From: Massilia sp. TS11
GTDB taxonomy: Bacteria; Pseudomonadota; Gammaproteobacteria; Burkholderiales; Burkholderiaceae_D
Direction of reading: 5' to 3'
Length of the DNA stretch: 64,000 bases
Assembly: GCF_022012445.1 (NCBI RefSeq)
Contig: NZ_JAKLTS010000009.1
Coordinates: 62,001 to 126,000 of the forward strand
The notes beneath the pieces are model-generated. The model was not told the DNA's origin and ran no database searches. It worked only from the letters and a program-made list of their open reading frames with translations. Shown here piece after piece: positions 8,919 through 18,460 of this stretch. The first letter of the stretch is position 1. Each line of letters begins with the position of its first letter. A program made the position numbers and the translations under genes.

Positions 8919-10094
8919 TTAGTTCATCACATTCAGTTCTTCGGTGCGGCGCGGCGGGTAGGTCTCCCACTGGCTGCAGCCCGGGCAGTGCCAGTAGAAC
9001 TGGCGCGCCTTGAAGCCGCAGTGGCTGCACTGGTAGCGCGCCAGCTTCTGGGTATAGCCGTGCACGAGGTTCTTCACCATCGACAGTTCCGACATCACGG
9101 CCGCCGGCGCGTCCATCAGGCGCGCCTCGAGCAGCTTGTCGAGGCCGAGCAGGGTCGGGCTGCGGCGCAGCTCCTCGAGCACGACCTGCTTGGCCGCCTC
9201 CACCCCTTCGGCTTCGCTGACGGCCTTGAACACCACCTCCAGCAGGTCGATCGAGGGCGCTTCGGCCAGATAGGATTTCAACAGGCTCAGGCCCTCGGCC
9301 GGGCGCCCGACCTTGCGGTAGCCGTCCATCAGGCGCTGGGCCACCAGGGCCACGTGCGGCACCGACTGCTGCTCCACGCGGCGCCAGCTGACCAGGGCCG
9401 CCTCGACCTCGCCCTTGGCCAGCTGGGCGTCGCCGGTGAGGATGGTGGCGCGCACGTTCGAGCGGTCCACCTGCAGCGCCTCGTCGAGCAGGGCCAGGGC
9501 GTCGTCCGGGTGCATGTGCACCAGCGCGTCCTGCGCCATCTCGCAGTAGAACTGGGCGATCTCCTTCTGGCGCGTGCCGGCGCCCGACTCCTGCAGCGCG
9601 CGCGCCGATTCGATCGCGCGCTTCCATTCCTTCTCGCGCTGGAAGATCTCGAGCAGGGCGCGGCGCGCCTGGCCGTCGTAGGCGGTGTCGCGCAGCTGGT
9701 TGAAGCATTCTTCGGCGCGGTCGAGCAGGCCGGCCTTCAGGTAGTCCATGCCCAGTTCGTAGCGGCCCTTGGCATGCTGGGCCGGCGGCAGATCGGGGCG
9801 CGCCAGCAGGTTCTGGTGCACGCGGATCGCGCGTTCGACTTCGCCGCGGCGGCGGAACAGATTGCCGAGGGCGAAATGCAGGTCGGCCGTCTCGGGGTCG
9901 AACTGGACGATTTCGATAAAGGCGTCGATCGCCTTGTCGGGCTGTTCGTTGAGCAGGAAATTCAGGCCCTTGAAGTAACCGCGCGGCAGGGTGCGCGACT
10001 CGGACACGACCTGACGGATGTCCACGCGCGCGGCCAGCCAGCCGAGCGCAAAAAACAGGGGGATGCCCAGCACCATCCAGATTTCGAATTCCAT
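8919..10094 (-). CDS. lapB: LPS assembly protein LapB (YciM), TPR protein
   Basis: 391 residues. One N-terminal membrane helix (IWMVLGIPLFFALGWLAARV), then a series of TPR repeats over about residues 65-340, and a C-terminal rubredoxin-type metal site with CSHCGFKARQFYWHCPGCSQ. LapB acts with FtsH to control LpxC and so balances LPS synthesis. All hallmarks are present and the length is usual. It follows lapA by 18 bases in the same operon, the standard arrangement. Confidence 0.94.
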   Translation of the reverse strand: MEFEIWMVLGIPLFFALGWLAARVDIRQVVSESRTLPRGYFKGLNFLLNEQPDKAIDAFIEIVQFDPETADLHFALGNLFRRRGEVERAIRVHQNLLARPDLPPAQHAKGRYELGMDYLKAGLLDRAEECFNQLRDTAYDGQARRALLEIFQREKEWKRAIESARALQESGAGTRQKEIAQFYCEMAQDALVHMHPDDALALLDEALQVDRSNVRATILTGDAQLAKGEVEAALVSWRRVEQQSVPHVALVAQRLMDGYRKVGRPAEGLSLLKSYLAEAPSIDLLEVVFKAVSEAEGVEAAKQVVLEELRRSPTLLGLDKLLEARLMDAPAAVMSELSMVKNLVHGYTQKLARYQCSHCGFKARQFYWHCPGCSQWETYPPRRTEELNVMN

Positions 10095-10112
10095 GGGGGC
10101 GCGTGTCTCGTT

Positions 10113-10415
10113 TTAGTGGGTGCGCACGGCGTCCGGCTGCGGCTGGGCCAGGCCCTGGCGCGCATTGGCCTGCAGTGCGGCGATGGTGTTCTTCTGGCGC
10201 GTCGCTTCGCGCCGCTGGCGGATCAGGGTCGGCGTCACGGCCAGCACGGCCAGCACGGCGCCGGCGACGAAAAAGGCCAGCAGCATCAGCACCAGCGGGC
10301 CGCGGATTTCATAATTCAGGAAAACGCGCAGGTCGACTTCCTGCTGGTTCTTCAGGGCGAAGCCGAAGAACAGCACAAACATTGCCAGACCTACCAGGGA
10401 GGTGATGAACTTCAT
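10113..10415 (-). CDS. lapA: LPS assembly protein LapA, DUF1049
   Basis: A 100-residue protein with two membrane helices (TSLVGLAMFVLFFGFALKNQ and VLMLLAFFVAGAVLAVLAV) and a short cytoplasmic coil. The start is ATG 10415 because GAGGAA precedes it by about 7 bases; a longer in-frame start lies over the terminator side and lacks support. LapA partners LapB and FtsH. It is separated from ihfB by an intrinsic terminator, so part of the rpsA-ihfB transcription should stop before it. Confidence 0.88.
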   Translation of the reverse strand: MKFITSLVGLAMFVLFFGFALKNQQEVDLRVFLNYEIRGPLVLMLLAFFVAGAVLAVLAVTPTLIRQRREATRQKNTIAALQANARQGLAQPQPDAVRTH

Positions 10416-10476
10416 CGGCCATTCCTCAATGAACACTAAGTGTGAAGGATACAACAGAGTGCCCGCCAGGCACCAA

Positions 10477-10504
10477 TAAAAACGGCGTCCGAGGACGCCG
10501 TTTT
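10477..10504 (-). terminator. Rho-independent terminator downstream of ihfB
   Basis: On the minus strand AAAACGGCGTCC, a TC loop and GGACGCCGTTTTTA make a 10-12 bp stem ending in a U-run. It lies 16 bases after the ihfB stop and before lapA, splitting the run into an rpsA-ihfB unit and a lapA-lapB-ugd-rfaE1 unit or allowing partial read-through. Confidence 0.85.
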
Positions 10505-10520
10505 GGAGAGGCTTGCGACT

Positions 10521-10826
10521 TCAGTCTTCGATGATCGGCTGACCCACCATGGCGTCGACGCGCTCGCGCAATTCCTTGCCAGGCTTGAAGTGCGGTACCC
10601 GTTTTTCCGGCACCATCACTTTGTCGCCCGACTTGGGATTGCGCCCGATGCGCGGCGGCCGGCTGTTCAGCGCGAAGCTGCCAAAACCGCGGATCTCGAT
10701 GCGCTGACCAGTGGCCAGGGCCGTGGTCATCGCGTCGAGAATGGTTTTGACCGCATATTCCGCGTCCTTCGCCACCAGCTGCGAATAGCGCTCAGCGAGG
10801 CGATTGATCAACTCGGACTTGGTCAT
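10521..10826 (-). CDS. ihfB: Integration host factor subunit beta
   Basis: 101 residues with the HU/IHF fold. The arm segment [20 protein letters not shown] contains the DNA-intercalating proline region, followed by [23 protein letters not shown] bends DNA at specific sites in replication, recombination and promoter activation. The 8-base gap after rpsA is the conserved rpsA-ihfB pairing of gamma- and betaproteobacteria. Confidence 0.96.
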   Translation of the reverse strand: MTKSELINRLAERYSQLVAKDAEYAVKTILDAMTTALATGQRIEIRGFGSFALNSRPPRIGRNPKSGDKVMVPEKRVPHFKPGKELRERVDAMVGQPIIED

Positions 10827-10834
10827 GAAGACAA

Positions 10835-12538
10835 TCAGTTCTTGTTATCGAACTTGGCCTTCAGCAGCGCGCCCAGGCTGGTCGTGCCCGAGGCAGCGCT
10901 CGAATCCGAGGCCAGCGACTTCATCGCGGCTTCGGTGTCGGCGTTGTCTTTGGCTTTGATCGACAGCTGGATCGAACGGGCCTTGCGATCGATATTGATC
11001 ACCATGGCTTCGACGCTGTCGCCCACTTTCAGGTGGGTGCCGGCGTCTTCCACGCGGTCGCGCGAGATTTCCGAAGCGCGCAGATAGCCTTCGACTTCTT
11101 CGGTCAGGGCGATCACGGCGCCTTTCGGCTCGACCGACTTGACGGTGCCGGTGACCAGCGAACCCTTGTCGTTCATGGCGGCGAAGTTGGTGAACGGGTC
11201 ACCTTCGAGCTGCTTCACGCCCAGCGACACGCGCTCACGCTCGACGTCGATGGCCAGCACGATGGCTTCCAGCTCGTCACCTTTCTTGAACTTGCGCACG
11301 GCTTCTTCGCCCGGCTCGGTCCAGGACAGGTCCGACAGGTGCACCAGGCCATCGATGTTGCCCGGCAGACCAATGAACACGCCGAAGTCGGTGATCGACT
11401 TGATGGCGCCCTTCACTTTGTCGCCCTTCTTGTGGTTCATGGCGAACTCGTCCCACGGATTCGGCTTGCACTGCTTCATGCCGAGCGAGATACGGCGACG
11501 TTCTTCGTCGATCTCCAGGACCATGACTTCGACTTCGTCGCCCAGCTGGACAACCTTGTTCGGGGCCACGTTCTTGTTGGTCCAGTCCATTTCGGAGACG
11601 TGCACCAGACCTTCGATGCCCTGCTCCACTTCGACGAAGGCGCCGTAGTCGGTCAGGTTGGTGACCTTGCCGAACAGACGCGTACCTTGCGGGTAGCGAC
11701 GCGACAGGCCGGTCCACGGATCGTCGCCCAGTTGCTTGACGCCCAGGGACACGCGGTTCTTTTCCTGATCGTACTTGAGGACCTTGGCGGTGATTTCCTG
11801 GCCAACCGTCAGCACTTCCGACGGGTGACGCACGCGGCGCCATGCCAGGTCGGTGATGTGCAGCAGGCCGTCGATGCCGCCCAGATCCACGAACGCGCCG
11901 TAGTCGGTGATGTTCTTCACCACGCCGGTCACGACCGTGCCTTCTTTCAGGGTTTCCATCAGCTTGGCGCGCTCTTCGCCCATCGAGGCTTCGATCACGG
12001 CGCGGCGCGACAGCACCACGTTGTTACGCTTGCGGTCCAGCTTGATGACTTTGAATTCGAGGGTCTTGCCTTCGAACGGGGTGGTGTCCTTGACCGGACG
12101 GGTGTCGACCAGCGAACCCGGCAGGAAGGCGCGGATGCCATTGGTCAGCACGGTCAGGCCGCCCTTGACCTTGCCGTTCACGGTACCGGTGACGATCTCG
12201 CCCGATTCCATGGCTTTTTCCAGAGCCAGCCAGGAGGCCAGGCGCTTGGCTTTGTCGCGCGACAGGATGGTATCGCCGAAACCATTTTCCAGCGATTCGA
12301 TGGCCACGGAGACGAAGTCGCCAACGTTGACTTCGAGTTCGCCCTGGTCATTCTTGAATTCTTCAACGGGGATGAACGCTTCGGATTTCAGGCCGGCGTT
12401 GACGATCACGAAGTTGTGATCCAGACGCACGACTTCAGCGGAGATCACTTCGCCGGAGCGCATATCTTGACGCGCGATCGACTCTTCGAACAGGGCGGCA
12501 AAGGATTCCATACCGGAAGCGGAGGTAGTAGTAGACAT
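10835..12538 (-). CDS. rpsA: 30S ribosomal protein S1
   Basis: 567 residues, six S1 RNA-binding repeats. Typical repeat starts are visible, for example [20 protein letters not shown] and [21 protein letters not shown]1 binds mRNA leaders and delivers them to the ribosome. The ATG at 12538 ([17 protein letters not shown]) matches known S1 starts; a TTG 24 bases upstream is rejected. No Shine-Dalgarno precedes the ATG, as in Escherichia coli rpsA, where S1 represses its own translation. Flanked by cmk and ihfB, the conserved order. Confidence 0.96.
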   Translation of the reverse strand: MSTTTSASGMESFAALFEESIARQDMRSGEVISAEVVRLDHNFVIVNAGLKSEAFIPVEEFKNDQGELEVNVGDFVSVAIESLENGFGDTILSRDKAKRLASWLALEKAMESGEIVTGTVNGKVKGGLTVLTNGIRAFLPGSLVDTRPVKDTTPFEGKTLEFKVIKLDRKRNNVVLSRRAVIEASMGEERAKLMETLKEGTVVTGVVKNITDYGAFVDLGGIDGLLHITDLAWRRVRHPSEVLTVGQEITAKVLKYDQEKNRVSLGVKQLGDDPWTGLSRRYPQGTRLFGKVTNLTDYGAFVEVEQGIEGLVHVSEMDWTNKNVAPNKVVQLGDEVEVMVLEIDEERRRISLGMKQCKPNPWDEFAMNHKKGDKVKGAIKSITDFGVFIGLPGNIDGLVHLSDLSWTEPGEEAVRKFKKGDELEAIVLAIDVERERVSLGVKQLEGDPFTNFAAMNDKGSLVTGTVKSVEPKGAVIALTEEVEGYLRASEISRDRVEDAGTHLKVGDSVEAMVINIDRKARSIQLSIKAKDNADTEAAMKSLASDSSAASGTTSLGALLKAKFDNKN

Positions 12539-12656
12539 GTTAAGTTTTCGGTGAGCCAGCAAGGCCCGCGGAGTGCGGCTTCAACTGGGTTGTGGTTATA
12601 CAAAACGCCTGCGCCGGCCATGCGACCGGAACAGGCACCCGGGTTCGCCCGACGAA

Positions 12657-13331
12657 TCAGGCGGAATGCTTGATGCGTGCGTACAAACGGAGCACTTCGA
12701 AGATGGCCTCATTGGCCGTCAGGTGCGAGGTGTCGATGACGTGCGCGTCCTCGGCCGGCTTGAGGGGCGCGATGGCACGTTGGGAATCACGCGCGTCGCG
12801 GGCCTGCAAATCTGCCAGAAGGTCTTCCATACTAGCAGAAAAACCTTTTTCAATCAATTGCTTATACCGGCGCTCGGCGCGCGCCTCGGCCGACGCGGTG
12901 AGGAAGATCTTGAGCGTGGCGTGGGGAAAGATGACGGTGCCCATGTCGCGCCCGTCGGCCACCAGGCCCGGCGTCTTGCGAAACGACAGTTGCAGTGCAT
13001 ACAAGGCCTGGCGCACGGCCGGCAGGGCGGCGATCTTCGAGGCCAGGTTGCCGACCTCTTCCTGGCGAATTGCCTGACTGACGTTTTCCTCGCCCAGCAT
13101 GGCGTGGCCGTCGATGAAGCTGCAAGGCAGATGCTCGGCCACCTTGGCCAGCGCGTGCTCGTCGGCCAGATCGGTATGGCGGCGCAGGGCCGACAGGGCC
13201 GTCAGGCGGTAGAGCGCGCCCGAATCGAGGAAATGAAAGCCGAGTTCGTCCGCAACGCGGTGGGCCACGGTGCCTTTGCCGGAAGCGGTCGGGCCGTCGA
13301 TGGTAATGACAGGAATAGCGTGTTGTTGCAT
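12657..13331 (-). CDS. cmk: Cytidylate (CMP) kinase
   Basis: 224 residues. The P-loop [17 protein letters not shown] begins at residue 11; [13 protein letters not shown] and the lid segment [17 protein letters not shown] are characteristic. It phosphorylates CMP and dCMP using ATP. Normally cmk follows aroA directly; here a small helix-hairpin-helix gene and katE lie between the two. The 118-base gap to rpsA holds no gene. Confidence 0.95.
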   Translation of the reverse strand: MQQHAIPVITIDGPTASGKGTVAHRVADELGFHFLDSGALYRLTALSALRRHTDLADEHALAKVAEHLPCSFIDGHAMLGEENVSQAIRQEEVGNLASKIAALPAVRQALYALQLSFRKTPGLVADGRDMGTVIFPHATLKIFLTASAEARAERRYKQLIEKGFSASMEDLLADLQARDARDSQRAIAPLKPAEDAHVIDTSHLTANEAIFEVLRLYARIKHSA

Positions 13332-13344
13332 GTTTTATACGGCC

Positions 13345-13608
13345 TCAGTCTTTCCAATGCCACCATTTTAATTTCTCCGGCTCAGGATGGACAGTCTCGG
13401 CGTAGTAGACGGCGCCGCGCGCCACATACAGCCAGCAGCGGTCCACGTGGCAGCCCTGCAACGCGCACTGGCGCCGGTACATGGCCTCGGGGTCGGCGCC
13501 CTGCAGGTCGGCCACGCGGCGAAAGCCCTGCTCCCACAGGTCGCGCGCGATGGACGGCCCGACGCCGGGAATGCGCTGCAGGTCTTTGAGGTCGGCGGTG
13601 GTGGGCAT
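13345..13608 (-). CDS. Helix-hairpin-helix protein of the Cdd1 family
   Basis: 87 residues. The N-terminal half is a helix-hairpin-helix motif: LKDLQRIPGVGPSIARDLWE then GFRRVADLQGADPEAMYRR. The C-terminal half has two cysteines (QCALQGCHVDRCWLYVARGA) and an aromatic end. This is the pattern of the small Cdd1 family (PF11731), whose function is unknown. No Shine-Dalgarno is seen. It lies 13 bases upstream of cmk and 33 bases after katE on the same strand, so it may have arrived together with katE. Confidence 0.7.
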   Translation of the reverse strand: MPTTADLKDLQRIPGVGPSIARDLWEQGFRRVADLQGADPEAMYRRQCALQGCHVDRCWLYVARGAVYYAETVHPEPEKLKWWHWKD

Positions 13609-13641
13609 GGGTACATGCTACACCCATGCCCGGGTGAACGG

Positions 13642-16047
13642 TCAGACGCGCGGCGGGTCGGTTTCGCGCGCGTAGACCTTTCCGGTGGCGAGGACGGCGG
13701 CGAAGGACTGCAGGGCCGCATCGACATCGACCGGCGCGGCCACGATCAGGCCCGGGTCGGGCTGACCGTCGGGCAGATCCGGCGGCAGGCCGGCCGCATC
13801 GACCAGATCGCGCGCGCTGCCAAGCACCAGCAGCGGCTTGTCGTGGCGGTAGGCGTCGCGCAGGAATTCGCGCAGGCGGCCGTCCGCGCCCAGCGCCCCA
13901 TCGATCCCGTCCGGCAGCAGCACGGCGTCGAACAGCACGGCCGGCATGGCCTCGTAGGTCACTTCCACATCGAGCGCGCAATCGCCGTCCGCATCCAGTT
14001 TGCCCAGGCGCTGGCCGACCAGGCGCGGCACCGCGCCCTGATCGAGCAGCACGCGATAGCAATGGCGCACCAGCGCCGCGTCCACGCCCTGCCCCACGAT
14101 CACGGCCACGCGGCGCGTGCGGATGCCGGTGCGGGTCGGATAGGACAGCAGCGACAGCGCCGGCGACGGCGGGTAATCCGGAATCGGCAGATCGCTCGCG
14201 CGCGGCAGCGGCTCCGGCAGCTGCAGGCCGAGCTGCTCGGCCAGGGCCGCGGCCAGGCCCTCGTCGACATGGCGCAGGCCCGCCACGATGCGCACCCGCA
14301 CCTGCGGCGTCTGCACGCGCGTCAGCTCAAAGCGGAAGGCGTCGAGGATGTGGCGCTGCTCGGCCGGGCTCTGGCTTTTCCAGAACAGGCGCGCCTGGCC
14401 AAAATGTTCGGCGAACAGTTCGGCCTTGCCGCGCACCTTGCTCGCCTCGATCTGCTCCGGATAGCTGACGAAGCCGCGCGCCCCGGCCTGGAACGGGCAG
14501 CCGCCGGCCAGGGAATTGGGCTCGTAGGCCACGCGCCCGCGGTGCACGGCCTGGCGGTGAAAGCCATCGCGCTGGTTGTTGTGCACCTGCGCGACCGAGG
14601 AATTGATCGGGATTTCGTGGAAGTTCGGCCCGCCCAGGCGCGTCAGCTGGGTGTCGATGTAGGAATGGATGCGGCCCTGCAGCAGCGGGTCATTGGTGAA
14701 GTCCAGGCCCGGCACGAGATGGGCCGCGCAAAAGGCCACTTGCTCGGTCTCGCCGAAGAAGTAGTCGACATTGCGGTCCAGGACCATGCGCCCGACCGGC
14801 TGGCGCGGCACCAGCTCCTCCGGCACCAGCTTGGTCGGGTCCAGCACATCGAAGACGCCGAAGTCGGCCGCCTGCTGCTCGCTGAAGACCTGCACGCTCA
14901 ATTCCCATTCCGGGAAGTGGCCGGCCTCGATCGCCTCGTACAGGTCGCGCCGGTGGAAGTCCGGGTCGGCCCCGGCCAGCTTGACCGCCTCGTCCCAGAC
15001 CAGCGAGTGCGTACCCTGCAGCGGGGTCCAGTGGAATTTGCAGAACTGGCTTTCGCCCTGCGCATTCACCAGGCGGAAGGTGTGCACGCCGAAGCCCTGC
15101 ATGGTGCGGAAGCTGCGCGGGATGGCGCGGTCCGACATCACCCACATCAGCATGTGGAAGATCTCGGGCGACAGACCGGCGAAGTCCCAGAAAGTGTCGT
15201 GCGCGGTCGAGGCCTGCGGGATCTCGTTGTGCGGCTCGGGCTTGGTGGCGTGGATCAGGTCCGGGAACTTCATCGCGTCCTGGATGAAGAAGACCGGGAT
15301 GTTATTGCCGACCAGGTCCCACACGCCTTCGTCGGTATAGAACTTGGTCGCGAAGCCGCGCACGTCGCGCGCGGTATCGGCCGAACCGCGCGAACCGGCC
15401 ACGGTGGAAAAGCGCACGAACACCGGCGTGCGCTTGCCCGCCTGCGAGAACAGGTGGGCGCGCGTCAGATGCGACAGGTCGCGGTAGTTCTCGAAGAAGC
15501 CGTGCGCGCCGAAGCCGCGCGCATGCACGACGCGCTCGGGAATGCGCTCATGGTCGAAGTGGGTGATTTTTTCGCGGAAGACGAAGTCCTCGAGCGCGGT
15601 CGGTCCGCGCAGGCCGATCTTCAGCGAGCTCTGATTGTCGGCCACCTTCACGCCCTGGTTGGTGGTCAGGGTACGCGCGCTGTCGTCGACGCGCACGCGG
15701 TCGAGCGGGCCGTTATTCGGATTCTGGCCGATGTCCGGCTGGCCGCGCCCGAGCTTGGGCGAGGCCACATCCTCGGTGCTGGTGCTGGCCGTGGCCAGCG
15801 GCGTGCGCGGCGCATGGCGTTCGCCCTCGTGCGGGGCGCGCGCCGGCGCGCCGTATTCGAGCGGCTTGGTGGTATTGAAGGGCATCTGCGCCGCCAGCTG
15901 TTCGTCGCCGACGACTTTTTCGAGCAGGCGCGCGCTTTCCGACGTCGGCGCGCCCAGGTCGGACGGCGGCGCCGCCTCCGACGGACCACCGATGGTACTG
16001 AGCACCGAGCCAGCGCCGGCCTGGCCATTGGACTTCTGAGTCGTCAT
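13642..16047 (-). CDS. katE: Large-subunit catalase HPII with C-terminal DJ-1/PfpI-like domain
   Basis: 801 residues. After a flexible N-terminus of about 100 residues comes the catalase core: the distal His in [15 protein letters not shown], the distal Asn in [20 protein letters not shown] and the proximal Tyr heme ligand in [15 protein letters not shown]. From about residue 650 ([20 protein letters not shown]) a flavodoxin-like PfpI domain follows, as in clade 2 catalases such as Escherichia coli HPII. It splits hydrogen peroxide in the cytoplasm. GAGGTGA supports the ATG. Its place between aroA and cmk breaks the usual operon. Confidence 0.95.
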   Translation of the reverse strand: MTTQKSNGQAGAGSVLSTIGGPSEAAPPSDLGAPTSESARLLEKVVGDEQLAAQMPFNTTKPLEYGAPARAPHEGERHAPRTPLATASTSTEDVASPKLGRGQPDIGQNPNNGPLDRVRVDDSARTLTTNQGVKVADNQSSLKIGLRGPTALEDFVFREKITHFDHERIPERVVHARGFGAHGFFENYRDLSHLTRAHLFSQAGKRTPVFVRFSTVAGSRGSADTARDVRGFATKFYTDEGVWDLVGNNIPVFFIQDAMKFPDLIHATKPEPHNEIPQASTAHDTFWDFAGLSPEIFHMLMWVMSDRAIPRSFRTMQGFGVHTFRLVNAQGESQFCKFHWTPLQGTHSLVWDEAVKLAGADPDFHRRDLYEAIEAGHFPEWELSVQVFSEQQAADFGVFDVLDPTKLVPEELVPRQPVGRMVLDRNVDYFFGETEQVAFCAAHLVPGLDFTNDPLLQGRIHSYIDTQLTRLGGPNFHEIPINSSVAQVHNNQRDGFHRQAVHRGRVAYEPNSLAGGCPFQAGARGFVSYPEQIEASKVRGKAELFAEHFGQARLFWKSQSPAEQRHILDAFRFELTRVQTPQVRVRIVAGLRHVDEGLAAALAEQLGLQLPEPLPRASDLPIPDYPPSPALSLLSYPTRTGIRTRRVAVIVGQGVDAALVRHCYRVLLDQGAVPRLVGQRLGKLDADGDCALDVEVTYEAMPAVLFDAVLLPDGIDGALGADGRLREFLRDAYRHDKPLLVLGSARDLVDAAGLPPDLPDGQPDPGLIVAAPVDVDAALQSFAAVLATGKVYARETDPPRV

Positions 16048-16161
16048 GATTCACCTCACACAAAGTCAGCAGGAAACGCTGAGTGTGCAAGGCCCCCGCT
16101 CCACCCTTATTGACGGAAACGGGGTCAGGTCTCAAAAACCGCCAAAGCTTATCAAGCTGAC

Positions 16162-16184
16162 AAAATGGGGTCTGACCCCATTTT
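16162..16184. repeat. Perfect palindrome of the GGGGTCnGACCCC type
   Basis: AAAATGGGGTC, T, GACCCCATTTT: an 11-base perfect inverted repeat with a one-base centre in the 145-base gap between aroA and katE. A degenerate relative (ACGGGGTCAGGTCTCAAA) lies 42 bases away near 16119-16136. The element looks like a dispersed REP-type repeat. On the minus strand it follows aroA and ends in TTTTG, so it may also terminate aroA transcription. Confidence 0.6.
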
Positions 16185-16192
16185 TCCGGTGG

Positions 16193-17521
16193 TCAGAACA
16201 GGCTGTCGTGGGCGATGCTGTGGAAGGCCTGGAAGAACTCGGGGAAGGTCTTGGCCACGCATTTCGGGTCGTTGATGCGCACCGGCGCGCCGCGCCGCGC
16301 TTTGCCATCGAGCGACACCAGCGAGAAGCACATCGCCATCCGGTGGTCGTCGTAGGTATCGATCTGGGCGAACTGGATCTGCTCGGGCGGGGTCACGCTC
16401 AGCCAGTCGGGGCCCTCCTCCACCTTGGCGCCGACCTTGCGCAGCTCGGTCGCCATGGCGGCGATGCGGTCGGTCTCCTTGACGCGCCAGCTGGCGATAT
16501 TGCGCAGCGTGGTCGTGCCCTCGGCGTACAGGGCGGCGACGGCGATCGTCATGGCCGCATCGGGGATGTGGTTGAAGTCCATGTCGATGGCTTTCAGCGG
16601 CTGGTCGCAGCGCGCTTCGATCCAGGTGTCGCCGCGCGTGATGGTCGCGCCCATCGCTTCCAGCGCCTCGGCAAAGCGCACGTCGCCCTGGATGGAGTCG
16701 CGCCCCACGCCTTCCACCCGCACCGGGCCGCCGGCGATGGCGCCCGCGGCGAGGAAGTAGCTGGCCGACGAGGCGTCGCCTTCCACGTGGATGCTGCCCG
16801 GGCTGACGTAGTGCTGGCCGGCGCGCACGGTGAAGGACTGCCAGCCATCCTGCTCGACCTGCACGCCGAAGCGGCGCATCAGGTTCAGCGTGATCTCGAT
16901 ATAGGGCTTGGAAATGAGCTCGCCTTCGACGTCGATGCTGACGTCGTGCTGCTTGGCCATCAGCGGCGCGGCCATCAGCAGCGCGGTCAGGAACTGGCTC
17001 GACACATTGCCGCGCACCGACATGCGCTCGGTATTGAAGTGGCCCTTGTGGATGTGCAGCGGCGGGTAGCCGGGCTGGCCGGTGTAGGCGATGTGGGCGC
17101 CGACCGCGTTGAGCGCGTCGACCAGATCGCCGATCGGGCGCTCGTGCATGCGCTGCACGCCGTGCAGCGTGTAGTCACCGCCGATCACGGCCAGCGCCGC
17201 CGTCAGCGGGCGGATCGCGGTGCCGGCATTCCCCATGAACAGGTCGGCCTTCGGATTCGGCAGCACGCCGTTCACGCCGTGCACCGTGTGGTGCTGGCCA
17301 TCTTCCTGATGCCACTTCACGCCCAGCGCGTGCAGGGCCTGCAGCATGACGAGCGTATCGTCGGAGGCCAGAAGGTCGACGATGCGGGTGCTCCCCTTGG
17401 CCAGCGCGGCCAGCAGCAAGGTGCGGTTGGAGATGGACTTGGACCCCGGCAGTTTGACCGTGCCCTGCACATGCATCACGGGTTTCAGGTCGATGTGGCT
17501 GGGGTAGTGCTTGTGCTGCAT
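16193..17521 (-). CDS. aroA: 3-phosphoshikimate 1-carboxyvinyltransferase (EPSP synthase)
   Basis: 442 residues. [20 protein letters not shown] and [18 protein letters not shown] are the two signature motifs of class I EPSP synthases; [15 protein letters not shown] and the late [14 protein letters not shown] are also present. The residue before RPL is Ile instead of the usual Met; the Thr and Pro whose changes cause glyphosate tolerance are unchanged. It makes EPSP in the shikimate pathway. An AAGGAAA lies just ahead of the ATG; tyrA ends 9 bases upstream. Confidence 0.95.
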   Translation of the reverse strand: MQHKHYPSHIDLKPVMHVQGTVKLPGSKSISNRTLLLAALAKGSTRIVDLLASDDTLVMLQALHALGVKWHQEDGQHHTVHGVNGVLPNPKADLFMGNAGTAIRPLTAALAVIGGDYTLHGVQRMHERPIGDLVDALNAVGAHIAYTGQPGYPPLHIHKGHFNTERMSVRGNVSSQFLTALLMAAPLMAKQHDVSIDVEGELISKPYIEITLNLMRRFGVQVEQDGWQSFTVRAGQHYVSPGSIHVEGDASSASYFLAAGAIAGGPVRVEGVGRDSIQGDVRFAEALEAMGATITRGDTWIEARCDQPLKAIDMDFNHIPDAAMTIAVAALYAEGTTTLRNIASWRVKETDRIAAMATELRKVGAKVEEGPDWLSVTPPEQIQFAQIDTYDDHRMAMCFSLVSLDGKARRGAPVRINDPKCVAKTFPEFFQAFHSIAHDSLF

Positions 17522-17530
17522 GGCGTTTCC

Positions 17531-18442
17531 TTATTCTGCTGCGGTGTCTTGCGGGCGCGGCGCTTCGGCCGCTTCAATGGTGTCGATCCAGCGCTGGCGC
17601 GCCTGCTGGCCGTTGGCGAACAGGGCCAGCATGGCGGGGCCGTCGGCGCCATCGAGCATGGCGCGCAGCTTGTGCAGCTGGGCCATGTAGGCATCGAGTT
17701 CGCCCAGCAGCGCGCTGCGGTTGGCCAGGCTGATGTCGCGCCACATTTCGGGCGAGGCGCCGGCGATGCGGGTGAAGTCGCGAAAGCCGCTGGCCGCATA
17801 CTGGAACAGCAGCGCCGCATGCGGCTTGTTGGCGATGTCGTCGACCAGGGCGTAGGCCAGCAAATGGGGTAAATGGCTGACGGCGGCGAACACGCGGTCG
17901 TGGTCTTCCGGCGTCAGGCTGTGAATCAGAGCGCCGCAGGCGGCCCAGGCGGCGCTGACGCGCGCAATGGCGTCCGCGCTGTTCTCGGGCTGGGGTGTGA
18001 CGACGAATTTTTTACCGCGGTAGAGGCCCGCGAGGGCGGCCTCGGGGCCGTTGATCTCGCGCCCGGCGATCGGGTGGCCGGGCACGAACTGGCCGCTGCG
18101 CGCGCCCAGCACGCTGCGGGCGGCGGCCACCACGTCGGTCTTGGTGCTACCAGCGTCGGTGATGATGGTGTGCGCTTCCAGATGCGGCAGCAGCTGGCGC
18201 AGAATCGGTGCGGTCTGGGCCACCGGCACGGCCAGCAGCACCAGGTCGGCGCCTGCCAGCGCCGCCGGATCGGCGCCGATGCTGTCGATGATGCCCAGTT
18301 CCAGCGCGCGCGCGGCCGCATCCGGCGCGCGGTCGAAGCCCACCACATGACGGACGGCGCCGGCCGCCTTGAGGCCGAGGGCGAAGGAGCCGCCAATCAG
18401 CCCCACGCCAAACACGACCAGCTTACCGATGGCCTCAGCCAT
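17531..18442 (-). CDS. tyrA: Prephenate dehydrogenase
   Basis: 303 residues. The NAD-binding motif VVFGVGLIGGSFALGLKAAG is N-terminal, and FVPGHPIAGREINGPEAA carries the substrate-binding His and Arg. It converts prephenate to 4-hydroxyphenylpyruvate for tyrosine. It has no chorismate mutase domain; that activity is in the adjacent pheA. GGAGGG precedes the ATG. It sits between hisC and aroA in the aromatic operon. Confidence 0.94.
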   Translation of the reverse strand: MAEAIGKLVVFGVGLIGGSFALGLKAAGAVRHVVGFDRAPDAAARALELGIIDSIGADPAALAGADLVLLAVPVAQTAPILRQLLPHLEAHTIITDAGSTKTDVVAAARSVLGARSGQFVPGHPIAGREINGPEAALAGLYRGKKFVVTPQPENSADAIARVSAAWAACGALIHSLTPEDHDRVFAAVSHLPHLLAYALVDDIANKPHAALLFQYAASGFRDFTRIAGASPEMWRDISLANRSALLGELDAYMAQLHKLRAMLDGADGPAMLALFANGQQARQRWIDTIEAAEAPRPQDTAAE

Positions 18443-18460
18443 GCGCCCTCCGTCGTCGTG

